This document shows positions 18,236 through 25,527 of a stretch of 64,000 bases of DNA, piece after piece (positions within the stretch are counted from its first letter, which is position 1; each line of letters opens with the position of its first letter). The stretch covers positions 1-64,000 of the forward strand of contig JAHCLO010000027.1 in assembly GCA_026125285.1 (NCBI GenBank). Reading direction: 5' to 3'. The DNA is from Verrucomicrobiia bacterium (GTDB taxonomy: Bacteria > Verrucomicrobiota > Verrucomicrobiia > Limisphaerales > JADLHS01). The notes under the pieces were generated by a model. It was given only the letters and a program-made list of their open reading frames with translations, was not told the DNA's origin and did no database searches. Position numbers and translations under genes: made by a program.

Positions 18236-18320
18236 AGTTTGATGCCGCACAACTGAATCCAAGGCGGCGAGAGATCAATTGTTCGGTTTCGATAGAATCT
18301 CATCGCGACTTAGCTAAACC

Positions 18321-18773
18321 ATGAATCCCACCCGCATTTTACCTGATTTACAGTGTTCGCTACTGTGCGAGGAAATTCGCCAGGAAGTGAACGGCAACTT
18401 CTTCCTGATCGGCGTCATCAATTTCATCCGCGTGCCCAAGCTGCCGGTGGTGGCGTTCCGCCTTTGCGTGTTCAATCGCTGGGCTGCGGGGCTGGGACAG
18501 TTTACGGAGGGTGTTAAGCTCATTGCGCCGGACCAGACCACGGTGCTGCGCAAGGGCGAGGTCAAGTTTGCCCTGCAGGACGCGACCTTGAGCGCGACCA
18601 ACGTGACCGTGCTCCAGCAGGTGGAGTTCAAAACTGCCGGAACGTATTACATCGAAGTGCAGGTGGATGATGTGATGAAACTACGCTATCCAATTCCGGT
18701 CATTCACACCCCACCACCGCCGCCGCCAGCGGGGCAGCATCCCAAACCGCCGGAAGCCGCGCCCCCTGCCTGA
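18321..18773 (+). CDS. Conserved hypothetical protein (DUF6941-like)
   Basis: 150 residues. The sequence LQCSLLCEEIRQEVNGNFFLIGVINFIRVP is like a small cytosolic domain family (DUF6941 type) whose members start with a sensing-like LLCDxVRxExNGKxxLIG motif; the role is unknown. A beta-rich body follows and then a proline-rich tail (PPPPPPAGQHPKPPEAAPP). No signal peptide or membrane helix is visible. Confidence 0.65.
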   Translation: MNPTRILPDLQCSLLCEEIRQEVNGNFFLIGVINFIRVPKLPVVAFRLCVFNRWAAGLGQFTEGVKLIAPDQTTVLRKGEVKFALQDATLSATNVTVLQQVEFKTAGTYYIEVQVDDVMKLRYPIPVIHTPPPPPPAGQHPKPPEAAPPA

Positions 18774-18823
18774 CCGCGCGGCGTCGGGATTTGAGATTGA
18801 ATTCATTCGCGCGCCTCCGTTCC

Positions 18824-19645
18824 ATGGAGGCGATGGATCAATTGTCGCAGACTGCATGGGAACCAGTGACGCCGCATGGCGTGGCCGCGTTTGCCCACGC
18901 CAGCGCCGGTCGATTGTGGCTGGTCCAGTTTCTGGTGGCGCTGGTAGTGTCAGCCTCGGTCGTCTGGTTTCTGCACGACGGTTGTTTCCCAACGATTCGC
19001 TCCGCCATACTGCAATTGCCCGCGGAAGGGGAAATCCGGTCGGCCACTTTGAACTGGCGCGGCGATTCGCCGCAGATGCTGGCCGAAGGCCGCTTCCTGG
19101 CGTTCAGTGTGGACCTGGATCATTCGGGCGCTTTGCGTTCGCCGGCACATGTTCAGGTGGAGTTCGGAAGGCACGGATTTCGCGTGCGTTCATTGTTTGG
19201 TTATATGGAGGGCCATTACCCCGACGGGTGGATCATTGCGTTCAATCGCATCGAACTCCAGCCGCGTTGGGGTGCATGGCAGCCCGCGTTGCTGGCCATC
19301 ACGGCGGCGGCGGTGGTGGTTTACCTGATGGTGTCGTGGTTTGTGCTGGCATTGCTTTACGCAGGCCCCGTCTGGTTGATCGCCTTTTACGCGAACCGCA
19401 ACTTGAATTTGATCGCAAGCTGGAAACTGGCCGGTGCGGCGCTGCTACCGGGCGCGTTGGTGATGGCTACCGCCGTTTTGGTTTACGATCTGGGCGCGTT
19501 GGATTTGGTTCACATGACGTTCATTCTGGCGGTGCATCTGATGGTTGGTTGGATTTATTTGGGCCTCGGGCCACTGTTCCTGCCGCGCCATCCGGCGGCA
19601 GCAGCGCCGCGCGCGAATCCGTTTGCGTCGCCGCCAAGGGAATAG
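18824..19645 (+). CDS. Hypothetical multi-pass membrane protein
   Basis: 273 residues from ATG 18824, with a second ATG at 18833; an upstream TTG at 18791 is less likely. There are hydrophobic helices near residues 25-48 (FLVALVVSASVVWFL), 155-190 (LLAITAAAVVVYLMVSWFVLALLYAGPVWLIAF) and two more before the C-terminus. A soluble beta-rich loop of about 100 residues lies between the first and second helices (ILQLPAEGEIRSATLNWRGDSPQML). I do not recognise the family. Confidence 0.65.
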   Translation: MEAMDQLSQTAWEPVTPHGVAAFAHASAGRLWLVQFLVALVVSASVVWFLHDGCFPTIRSAILQLPAEGEIRSATLNWRGDSPQMLAEGRFLAFSVDLDHSGALRSPAHVQVEFGRHGFRVRSLFGYMEGHYPDGWIIAFNRIELQPRWGAWQPALLAITAAAVVVYLMVSWFVLALLYAGPVWLIAFYANRNLNLIASWKLAGAALLPGALVMATAVLVYDLGALDLVHMTFILAVHLMVGWIYLGLGPLFLPRHPAAAAPRANPFASPPRE

Positions 19646-19770
19646 TGCCGACGGTTGCTGGTCATCCGCCGACCCACGCGACGCAAAGAAGCGCGGAGGA
19701 GGAGTGGGTGTTTGAAGTTGAATGTTGGAGGACGATTGCGTGGGGGCATGGGTTCGTATAGGTTCGCGTC

Positions 19771-20517
19771 ATGGTATCGCCGACCCGAGTCACGCTCCTT
19801 TTGCTGGCCGCATTTTGCGGCGCGGTGCTGTGCGGGTGTTTCCCGCCGGATGCGAGCCGGCAGGAAGAGGAGAAAGAGCCACATTTTCTGCGGGGACGAG
19901 CGCGCGTCAATTCCATGGACTACCAAGGCGCCATTGAGTCTTTTGGAAAGGCGCTGGAGGTGAATCCACATTCAGCATCGGCACACTTGGAACTGGGCTG
20001 GCTTTATGCGGAGAAGACCGCTGACCCCGCAGCGGCGATTTACCATTACGAACGATACTTGAAGCTGCGCAAGAATGCCGAGAATGCGGAAACCATTCGC
20101 CAGCACATTTATCGGCAAAAGCAGGAACTGGCCAAGGCGGTGCTGCCCCTGCCATCCTCACCCGGCTTGCAGCGCGAGTTAGAACAGTTGGCCGAGCAGA
20201 ACCGGCAACTGCGCGAGGAGAATGAAAAGTGGCGTGCGTATTACGCGCGGCAAGGGACCACGAATGTGCCCGCGCCGTCCGCTTCGGGAGAGCAACACAG
20301 GATCACTCCGGCGGAGCCGCTGCGGGGCGAGACGACTGCGACACCGCCCGCTGTCCAGAAGCAGCCTGTCCGGACGCATCAAGTGCAGAGCGGGGAGACG
20401 CCTTATTCAATTGCCCGAAAGTACGGGGTTCAACTGGATTCGCTCATGGCAGCCAATCCAGGGTTGAATCCCAAGCGGATGCAAGTGGGCCAGCGATTGA
20501 ATGTTCCCGCCAAGTGA
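19771..20517 (+). CDS. Lipoprotein with TPR, coiled coil and LysM domain
   Basis: 248 residues. The signal peptide ends in a lipobox (AVLCGC, lipidated Cys near residue 21). TPR helices span about 32-110 (YQGAIESFGKALEVNPHSAS, AHLELGWLYAE), a coiled coil about 130-155 (ELEQLAEQNRQLREENEKW), then a linker and a C-terminal LysM domain at 202-246 (HQVQSGETPYSIARKYGVQL, MAANPGLNPKRMQVGQRLNVP) that should bind peptidoglycan. It is likely an envelope organisation protein. It lies just upstream of the polysaccharide locus, but the 356-bp gap argues for separate transcription. Confidence 0.85.
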   Translation: MVSPTRVTLLLLAAFCGAVLCGCFPPDASRQEEEKEPHFLRGRARVNSMDYQGAIESFGKALEVNPHSASAHLELGWLYAEKTADPAAAIYHYERYLKLRKNAENAETIRQHIYRQKQELAKAVLPLPSSPGLQRELEQLAEQNRQLREENEKWRAYYARQGTTNVPAPSASGEQHRITPAEPLRGETTATPPAVQKQPVRTHQVQSGETPYSIARKYGVQLDSLMAANPGLNPKRMQVGQRLNVPAK

Positions 20518-20698
20518 CGACGGACTTCCCAAGGGCAGGCTTGAGTCGGCTCCGAAAAAAGTGAAACTTGATTGAACGTTGGCGCGATGCGGGTTGTCGG
20601 TTGATTAAATGGGCATCCATGATCATCACCTTGTTCCCGAAGGGGCTTCCATCTGCATTTCTATCCAGGCGCAATGTGATGGTCTGTCGGCGGCGACA

Positions 20699-20747
20699 AG
20701 TTACCGATGCGCCAATTCGTCGGGATTCATTGGGTTTGTCGGTAACT
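20699..20747. repeat. 9-bp perfect inverted repeat, possible operator or cruciform
   Basis: AGTTACCGA at 20699-20707 is the exact reverse complement of TCGGTAACT at 20739-20747, separated by 31 bases. No T-run follows, so it is not a typical terminator; it lies about 50 bp upstream of the candidate -35 box. Confidence 0.5.
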
Positions 20748-20793
20748 GGTTGATTCCGTTCTTTCTTAGCTCCAAAAAAAAAGCAACATTTGT

Positions 20794-20822
20794 TTGACAG
20801 ACTTTGTGCATTTCAAGTAAAC
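20794..20822 (+). promoter_or_regulatory. Candidate sigma-70-like promoter of the beta-barrel gene
   Basis: A perfect TTGACA at 20794-20799 is followed after 17 bases by GTAAAC (20817-20822), or TAAACG one base on, a weak -10. The start codon is about 50 bp downstream. The -35 is good and the -10 poor. Confidence 0.35.
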
Positions 20823-20873
20823 GTGTGGTGCGAAACGTCTCTAGCTTTGTAACAACCAAACAGGTTTTTTAAT

Positions 20874-22175
20874 ATGAAAAGAATCGTTACCTCCGTCGGT
20901 TTGGTCGCCTTGGGCACTTCAGCCCTGCAAGCGGTGAACACATCGGGATTGTCTTCCATGCAAGCCACGAAGCCTTGGAGCGTTTCGGCATCGCTGCGGG
21001 GTTTCTACGACGACAACATCAACACCACGAAGCGCAACAAGGAAGACTCGTTCGGTTTTCAGATCACCCCGACCGTCGGCTTTGGGTTGGCGGGAGAGGC
21101 CACCAGTTTCAATGCCAGTTACACCTACTCTGGAAAATACTTCGAGGAGAAGTTGGGAGGACGCTCTGATCATTGGGATCACACGCACATCTTTGGTGTG
21201 GGGTTGCATCAGGTGATCACCCCGCGCATTCGCGCCTCGCTTAGAGACTCATTTGTGATCGGCCAGGAGCCGGATGTGTTGCGGTTGGACAATTCGGCGT
21301 TCTCAACCTTCCAGCGCATTTCCGGTGACAACTTCCGTAATTTTGGCGCAGCCAATGTGGAGTTTGACGTGACGCGCTTGTTGAGCATTGAAGTTGGTTA
21401 TGACAATGCGTGGTACGATTACGATGATCGCGGTGAGAGATACAGTGGTGGCTTTGTGGATCCCAGCCATTCGGCGCGGTTGGATCGGCTTGAACACGGT
21501 GTGCATGTTGACAGCCGGTGGCACGTTGCTCCTCAGACCGTAGGAGTCCTCGGTTACAAGTACGGCTGGACCGATTACACCTCTAACGAACGGATTCAGG
21601 GTTTCGGTCCTGCGCCGTCTCCCATTGACCTATACGCTGATGACCGCAACAGCCGGTCGCATTATTTTTACGGCGGACTTGAGCACGCCTTTAGCCCGGA
21701 GTTGTCCGGCTCGTTGCGGGTGGGGGCGCAGTACAAAGACTTCTACAAAGATGCGGCGGACAAGTCGGACTGGTCACCCTACGTTCAGGGCAGTCTGAGA
21801 TACGCGTATGCGGTGGAGAGTTCCGTGGAAGTGGGGGTCACGCACAGCCAGGTGGCGACCGATCTGGTTGGGCCAACCGCCAGCAGCTTCGTGCGGGATA
21901 TCTCCGCCACCACGGCTTACGGGGCAGTGACGCACCGCATCCTGCCCAAATTGTTTGCCACGCTGGTCGGCACGTTCCAATACTCGACGTTCAATGGCGG
22001 GGAGTATGACGACGAGAGTGAAAAGATTTATCTAGTGGGCCTCGACTTGGCTTATCGGTTCAGTCAGCATTTCTCGGCCCATACCGGCTATAACTATGAT
22101 TATTTGGATTCAGACATTAAGAATCGTGGTTTCTCGCGCAACCGGGTTTACGCCGGCGTGACCGCCTCCTATTAA
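20874..22175 (+). CDS. Outer-membrane beta-barrel protein of the polysaccharide locus
   Basis: 433 residues. A short signal peptide (VGLVALGTSALQAV) precedes a run of alternating polar/hydrophobic strands with aromatic girdles (WSVSASLRGFYDDN, ASYTYSGKYFEEKL, RSHYFYGGLEHAF, YDYVDSD-like turns), and the chain ends NRVYAGVTASY with a terminal aromatic residue as in the Bam recognition signal. Similar barrels accompany exopolysaccharide export genes in Verrucomicrobia and may serve as outer-membrane ports or secretion partners; no channel has been shown. A strong terminator follows the stop, so it is transcribed separately from the kinase gene. Confidence 0.8.
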   Translation: MKRIVTSVGLVALGTSALQAVNTSGLSSMQATKPWSVSASLRGFYDDNINTTKRNKEDSFGFQITPTVGFGLAGEATSFNASYTYSGKYFEEKLGGRSDHWDHTHIFGVGLHQVITPRIRASLRDSFVIGQEPDVLRLDNSAFSTFQRISGDNFRNFGAANVEFDVTRLLSIEVGYDNAWYDYDDRGERYSGGFVDPSHSARLDRLEHGVHVDSRWHVAPQTVGVLGYKYGWTDYTSNERIQGFGPAPSPIDLYADDRNSRSHYFYGGLEHAFSPELSGSLRVGAQYKDFYKDAADKSDWSPYVQGSLRYAYAVESSVEVGVTHSQVATDLVGPTASSFVRDISATTAYGAVTHRILPKLFATLVGTFQYSTFNGGEYDDESEKIYLVGLDLAYRFSQHFSAHTGYNYDYLDSDIKNRGFSRNRVYAGVTASY

Positions 22176-22192
22176 CCAATGCTAGTTTCACA

Positions 22193-22227
22193 GGGGCTGG
22201 GTCGTGCGAACCGGCCCCTATTTTTTT
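22193..22227 (+). terminator. Rho-independent terminator after the beta-barrel gene
   Basis: GGGGCTGG (22193-22200) pairs with CCGGCCCC (22211-22218) with one wobble, loop of 10, followed by TA and seven T (22221-22227). It ends 5 bp before the Wzz-kinase start, so that gene would need its own promoter or read-through. Confidence 0.8.
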
Positions 22228-22232
22228 GACCT

Positions 22233-24413
22233 ATGGACCCGATCAAGGCGCAACCTCCCCCGGAAGCCAGACTTCACTTTCTGGATTACTGGCGCATCAT
22301 TCGTATCCGCAAGACGGTCATTCTGGCGGTGTTCTTTCTCGTCGTCATCACCGCCACCTTGGTGACCTTTGTGTTGCCCGAGTCCTATGCGAGCATGGCC
22401 CGGATCAAGGTGGAGCGCGACGGTTCGGACATCAGCGGCCTCACTGAAATCCGGTCCATGAACGTGTTCGATCCGTATTTCATCCAAACGGAATTCGAGG
22501 TGATTCAATCGGAGGTTGTTTTGGGCAAAGTGGTGGAACGATTGGATCTCAACAAGGTATGGGGGCAGAAATATGGCGGTGGCACTCAACTCAAGACCAC
22601 CGAAACGATCACGCTGCTCAAGGGACGCATAGATTTAAAGCCGGTGCGAAGTACCAGCCTCATTGAGATTACCGTGTACAGCGAAGACAAGGAGGAGGCG
22701 GCCCGGATTGCAAACGCGATCGCCGAGGTGTACAAAGACCACCGCCTGCAAAAGGGGATTCAAATGATTGAGAAGGGCGTGAAGGCCCTTGAAAGCCGCT
22801 TCAAAGAGCAAGAAGACCGCGTTCGCGTAATTCAGGATGAGGCGGATATGCTCCGCCAGGAGCTCGAAATCAGCGAAGCGGATGCTATTGGCAATGCACC
22901 CGCTCCGCTGCTTGAAAGCGAAGCCTTGCGCCGGTACGAGGCGCTGCGGATTGATAGTCAAAGTCGCCATTTGATTCGGGAAAAGCAACTTGCCGGACTC
23001 AAACTCCTGAGCGATGAAGAGTTGCGGGAAGTGCTTCCCAGGGTGATTACGGATTCAACCTTGGTGGAACTGATTGCACAGAAGAATCTGGCTGATTTGA
23101 CATTGGTCAAATTGGAGAAAGACCTGGCTGCGGAACATCCTGAAGTCTTGCGTGCCCAAGCTCAAGTTGAAACGCTAGATACGAAGATCAAGGCCAGCAT
23201 CCGTGGCATCATGACCGCTCTGGAGAACCAGGTTGCCACCGCCAAGGAGGAAGCTGACAAGTGGACCAGCGTGGTTGAAACCGCCAAACAGGCTGACCGG
23301 GATAAAGCGGCCAAGAGTCGTCCCTATTTTGATAAGAAACGGGAACTGGAGGAGGCGCAGCGATTTCGCCAAATCCTCAGCATGAAGATCGTTTCCGAGA
23401 ATATAGATAAGACCCTCCCTAAGGATACGGTGGTTGAAATCGTGGACACCGCGCAACCGGGGCTGCGACCAGTACGCCCCAACAAACCCGTCAACATAGC
23501 CTTGGGTGTGGTTATCGGGCTGGTAGTTGGAATTGGGCTCGCGTTTTTCATTGAGTATCTGGACACCAGCGTCAAGACCATTGATGACGTGGAGCGCACC
23601 CTCCAATCTCCCGTGCTGGGGGTCATCCCACAAAATGTTGGATATCTGCTGGATGAGGGGATGGAAAGTCCGCACGCCGAGGCCTACCGGGTCCTTCGCA
23701 CCAACCTGCTTTTCTCCAGCAAGAATGAGAAGGCCAACTCGGTGGCGGTGGTCAGCGCCGGCGCCGGCGAGGGCAAATCTACCACGGTCCTCAATCTGGC
23801 GACCGTCTTCGCCCAGAGCGGCCAGCGAGTTTTGGTGGTGGACTCTGACTTGCGCCGGCCCACGCTGCACAAGATGTTGCGTGTGACCAATAACCTGGGG
23901 TTGACCAATTATTTGCTCAAGCAAAACACGTTGGAGGAAGTAATTCAGACCACCGGCCAGCCGACGTTGGATTTCATGGCCAGCGGTCGGCTGCCCAGCA
24001 GTTCGCTTGGCATCCTCAATTCCGTCCAGATGCGGAGCCTGATTACCGAACTCAAGCGGCGCTATGATTTTGTACTGTTTGATTCACCACCCATCATGGG
24101 CGTTAGCGACGCCTCCATTTTAGCCAGTGAGGTGGACATGACCATGCAGGTCATCCAGTACCGCCGCTACCCGCAGCCCATGAATATCCGCGCCAAGCAG
24201 TTGATCGAGAAAGTGGGTGGGAATCTCGTGGGCATCGTCCTCAACAACATCAACATGTCGCAGGACGAGAGCTACTATTACTACAGCGGCTATTATCACG
24301 ATTATTACTCGAAGAACGAGGAAATGGCCGATGCCTCCACCGCTGGCAAGGATGGCAAGGATGGCAAGGACGGCGGCGACAAGGCCAAGGTGGAGATTAA
24401 ACAAAAGTACTGA
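22233..24413 (+). CDS. Wzz/BY-kinase fusion (polysaccharide co-polymerase tyrosine autokinase)
   Basis: 726 residues, a Wzc/ExoP-type inner-membrane protein controlling chain length and export. The Wzz domain has membrane helices at about 28-49 and 420-440 (ALGVVIGLVVGIGLAFFIEY) around a long periplasmic coiled coil. The cytoplasmic kinase has Walker A SAGAGEGKST (about 507-517), Walker A' VLVVDSDLRRP (533-543) and Walker B FVLFDSPP (about 612). The C-terminus carries a tyrosine cluster (YYYYSGYYHDYY, about 680-694) for autophosphorylation, then a Lys-Asp-Gly repeat. All key kinase elements are intact. Its stop overlaps the next ATG. Confidence 0.95.
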   Translation: MDPIKAQPPPEARLHFLDYWRIIRIRKTVILAVFFLVVITATLVTFVLPESYASMARIKVERDGSDISGLTEIRSMNVFDPYFIQTEFEVIQSEVVLGKVVERLDLNKVWGQKYGGGTQLKTTETITLLKGRIDLKPVRSTSLIEITVYSEDKEEAARIANAIAEVYKDHRLQKGIQMIEKGVKALESRFKEQEDRVRVIQDEADMLRQELEISEADAIGNAPAPLLESEALRRYEALRIDSQSRHLIREKQLAGLKLLSDEELREVLPRVITDSTLVELIAQKNLADLTLVKLEKDLAAEHPEVLRAQAQVETLDTKIKASIRGIMTALENQVATAKEEADKWTSVVETAKQADRDKAAKSRPYFDKKRELEEAQRFRQILSMKIVSENIDKTLPKDTVVEIVDTAQPGLRPVRPNKPVNIALGVVIGLVVGIGLAFFIEYLDTSVKTIDDVERTLQSPVLGVIPQNVGYLLDEGMESPHAEAYRVLRTNLLFSSKNEKANSVAVVSAGAGEGKSTTVLNLATVFAQSGQRVLVVDSDLRRPTLHKMLRVTNNLGLTNYLLKQNTLEEVIQTTGQPTLDFMASGRLPSSSLGILNSVQMRSLITELKRRYDFVLFDSPPIMGVSDASILASEVDMTMQVIQYRRYPQPMNIRAKQLIEKVGGNLVGIVLNNINMSQDESYYYYSGYYHDYYSKNEEMADASTAGKDGKDGKDGGDKAKVEIKQKY

Positions 24414-25099
24414 TGATACGTTCCGGGGTTCCGAGGCTTCAAACGATGAAACGCTCACGGCTTTTTTCAGGGCGCGGCTGGTTGGCCATGGGGCTGCCTG
24501 TGGTGGTTTGCATTCTTCTGACGGGTTGCCAAACTCCTGCCGACGATCCTTTTTCCGCGCAATCACCAGAAGAGCCAGTGATCACCGGGGCCGGCGCCCT
24601 AGGCTCGCCTTCAGTGAACACCAACGTTGGCGTCTTTACCGTGGGGGACATTGTCACCGTCAATTTTTCCGGCAATATTGACTCCATTCCAACGCACGAG
24701 GAACGCATTCCGGAAGATGGTCGGATCACTTTGCCCTTGATCGGTCCGGTCGTGGCTGCTGGGAAGACTGCGGCTGAACTTCAGAAAGTTGTCCACGACC
24801 TTTACGTGCCGAGGTACTACCGTCGCCTGACTGTGACCGTCGTGCCCAAGGATCTGGTTTTTTACGTAGGCGGCGAAGTCAGGCGCGAGGGCCCCGCAGC
24901 CTACATTGGCGGGACTACGCTCACCAAAGCCATCCAGACTGCGGGCGGTTTCACGGATTTCGCCAACAAGAAGCGCATTCAACTGACCCGCGGGGGGACA
25001 ACGGCGACTTACGATTGGAACAAGATTCAGCAAAACCCAAGTTTGGATCCGTTGATCATTCCGGGGGATAGCATCAATGTCCGGCGCCGTTGGCCTTGA
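24413..25099 (+). CDS. Wza-like polysaccharide export lipoprotein (SLBB)
   Basis: 228 residues from ATG 24413, which overlaps the kinase TGA (ATGA); ATG 24446 (MKRSRLFSGRG) is an alternative start with a shorter signal. The lipobox is LLTGC. A Poly_export domain follows (GVFTVGDIVTVNFSGN, IPEDGRITLPLIGPV), then one SLBB domain (FYVGGEVRREGPAAYIGG, TLTKAIQTAGGFTDFANKKR). It is shorter than E. coli Wza and lacks its long C-terminal helix, so it may need the upstream beta-barrel or another partner to cross the outer membrane (inference). Confidence 0.92.
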   Translation: MIRSGVPRLQTMKRSRLFSGRGWLAMGLPVVVCILLTGCQTPADDPFSAQSPEEPVITGAGALGSPSVNTNVGVFTVGDIVTVNFSGNIDSIPTHEERIPEDGRITLPLIGPVVAAGKTAAELQKVVHDLYVPRYYRRLTVTVVPKDLVFYVGGEVRREGPAAYIGGTTLTKAIQTAGGFTDFANKKRIQLTRGGTTATYDWNKIQQNPSLDPLIIPGDSINVRRRWP

Positions 25100-25489
25100 A
25101 TGATCCAACTTCAGATTCTCTCCGGCAAAATGGCGGGCACTCGATGGACGGCCCGCCGTTTTCCTGTACGGATTGGTCGCGCGGCCAGCAACGATCTGCG
25201 ATTGGTGGAAGACGGTGTATGGGACGAACACCTGGAGTTGGATTTCGATCGCACCGAAGGATTCTCCCTGACCGCCCTTTCTGATGCGCTGCTCACGTTG
25301 AACCACGAGCGGGTTCCGGTCACCCGATTGCGCAATGGCGACTTGATTGAAATCGGCTCGGTGCGACTGCGCTTCTGGCTCGGCGAAACCCGCCAGCACG
25401 GTCTGCGGCTGCGCGAAGCGTTCGTGTGGGGGCTGGTGACCGTGATGTCCCTGGGCGAAATTGCCCTCATCTATTGGCTGCTGCAATAG
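25100..25489 (+). CDS. FHA-domain protein with C-terminal membrane helix
   Basis: 129 residues. FHA core: RFPVRIGRAASNDLRLVEDGVWDEHLEL (G-R-x-x-x-N/D and the following H of the phosphothreonine site), then LRNGDLIEIGSVRLRFW. A single C-terminal helix (FVWGLVTVMSLGEIALIYWLL) would tail-anchor it to the inner membrane with the FHA domain in the cytoplasm. Its ATG directly follows the stop of the Wza-like gene, so it belongs to the kinase-export unit. FHA domains usually read phosphothreonine; a partner is not apparent in the window. Confidence 0.82.
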   Translation: MIQLQILSGKMAGTRWTARRFPVRIGRAASNDLRLVEDGVWDEHLELDFDRTEGFSLTALSDALLTLNHERVPVTRLRNGDLIEIGSVRLRFWLGETRQHGLRLREAFVWGLVTVMSLGEIALIYWLLQ

Positions 25490-25527
25490 AACCGGACGAC
25501 CTCAGTTCGGGCATTGTCAGATGCGTC

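Larger units (their letters stand above)
20518..20873. other. Intergenic region before the polysaccharide locus (356 bp)
   Basis: No convincing gene; the short frames here have no family resemblance. It contains a 9-bp inverted repeat (20699-20747), an A-tract (20772-20782) and a candidate -35 element (TTGACA at 20794), so it is a likely control region for the outer-membrane beta-barrel gene. Confidence 0.6.
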
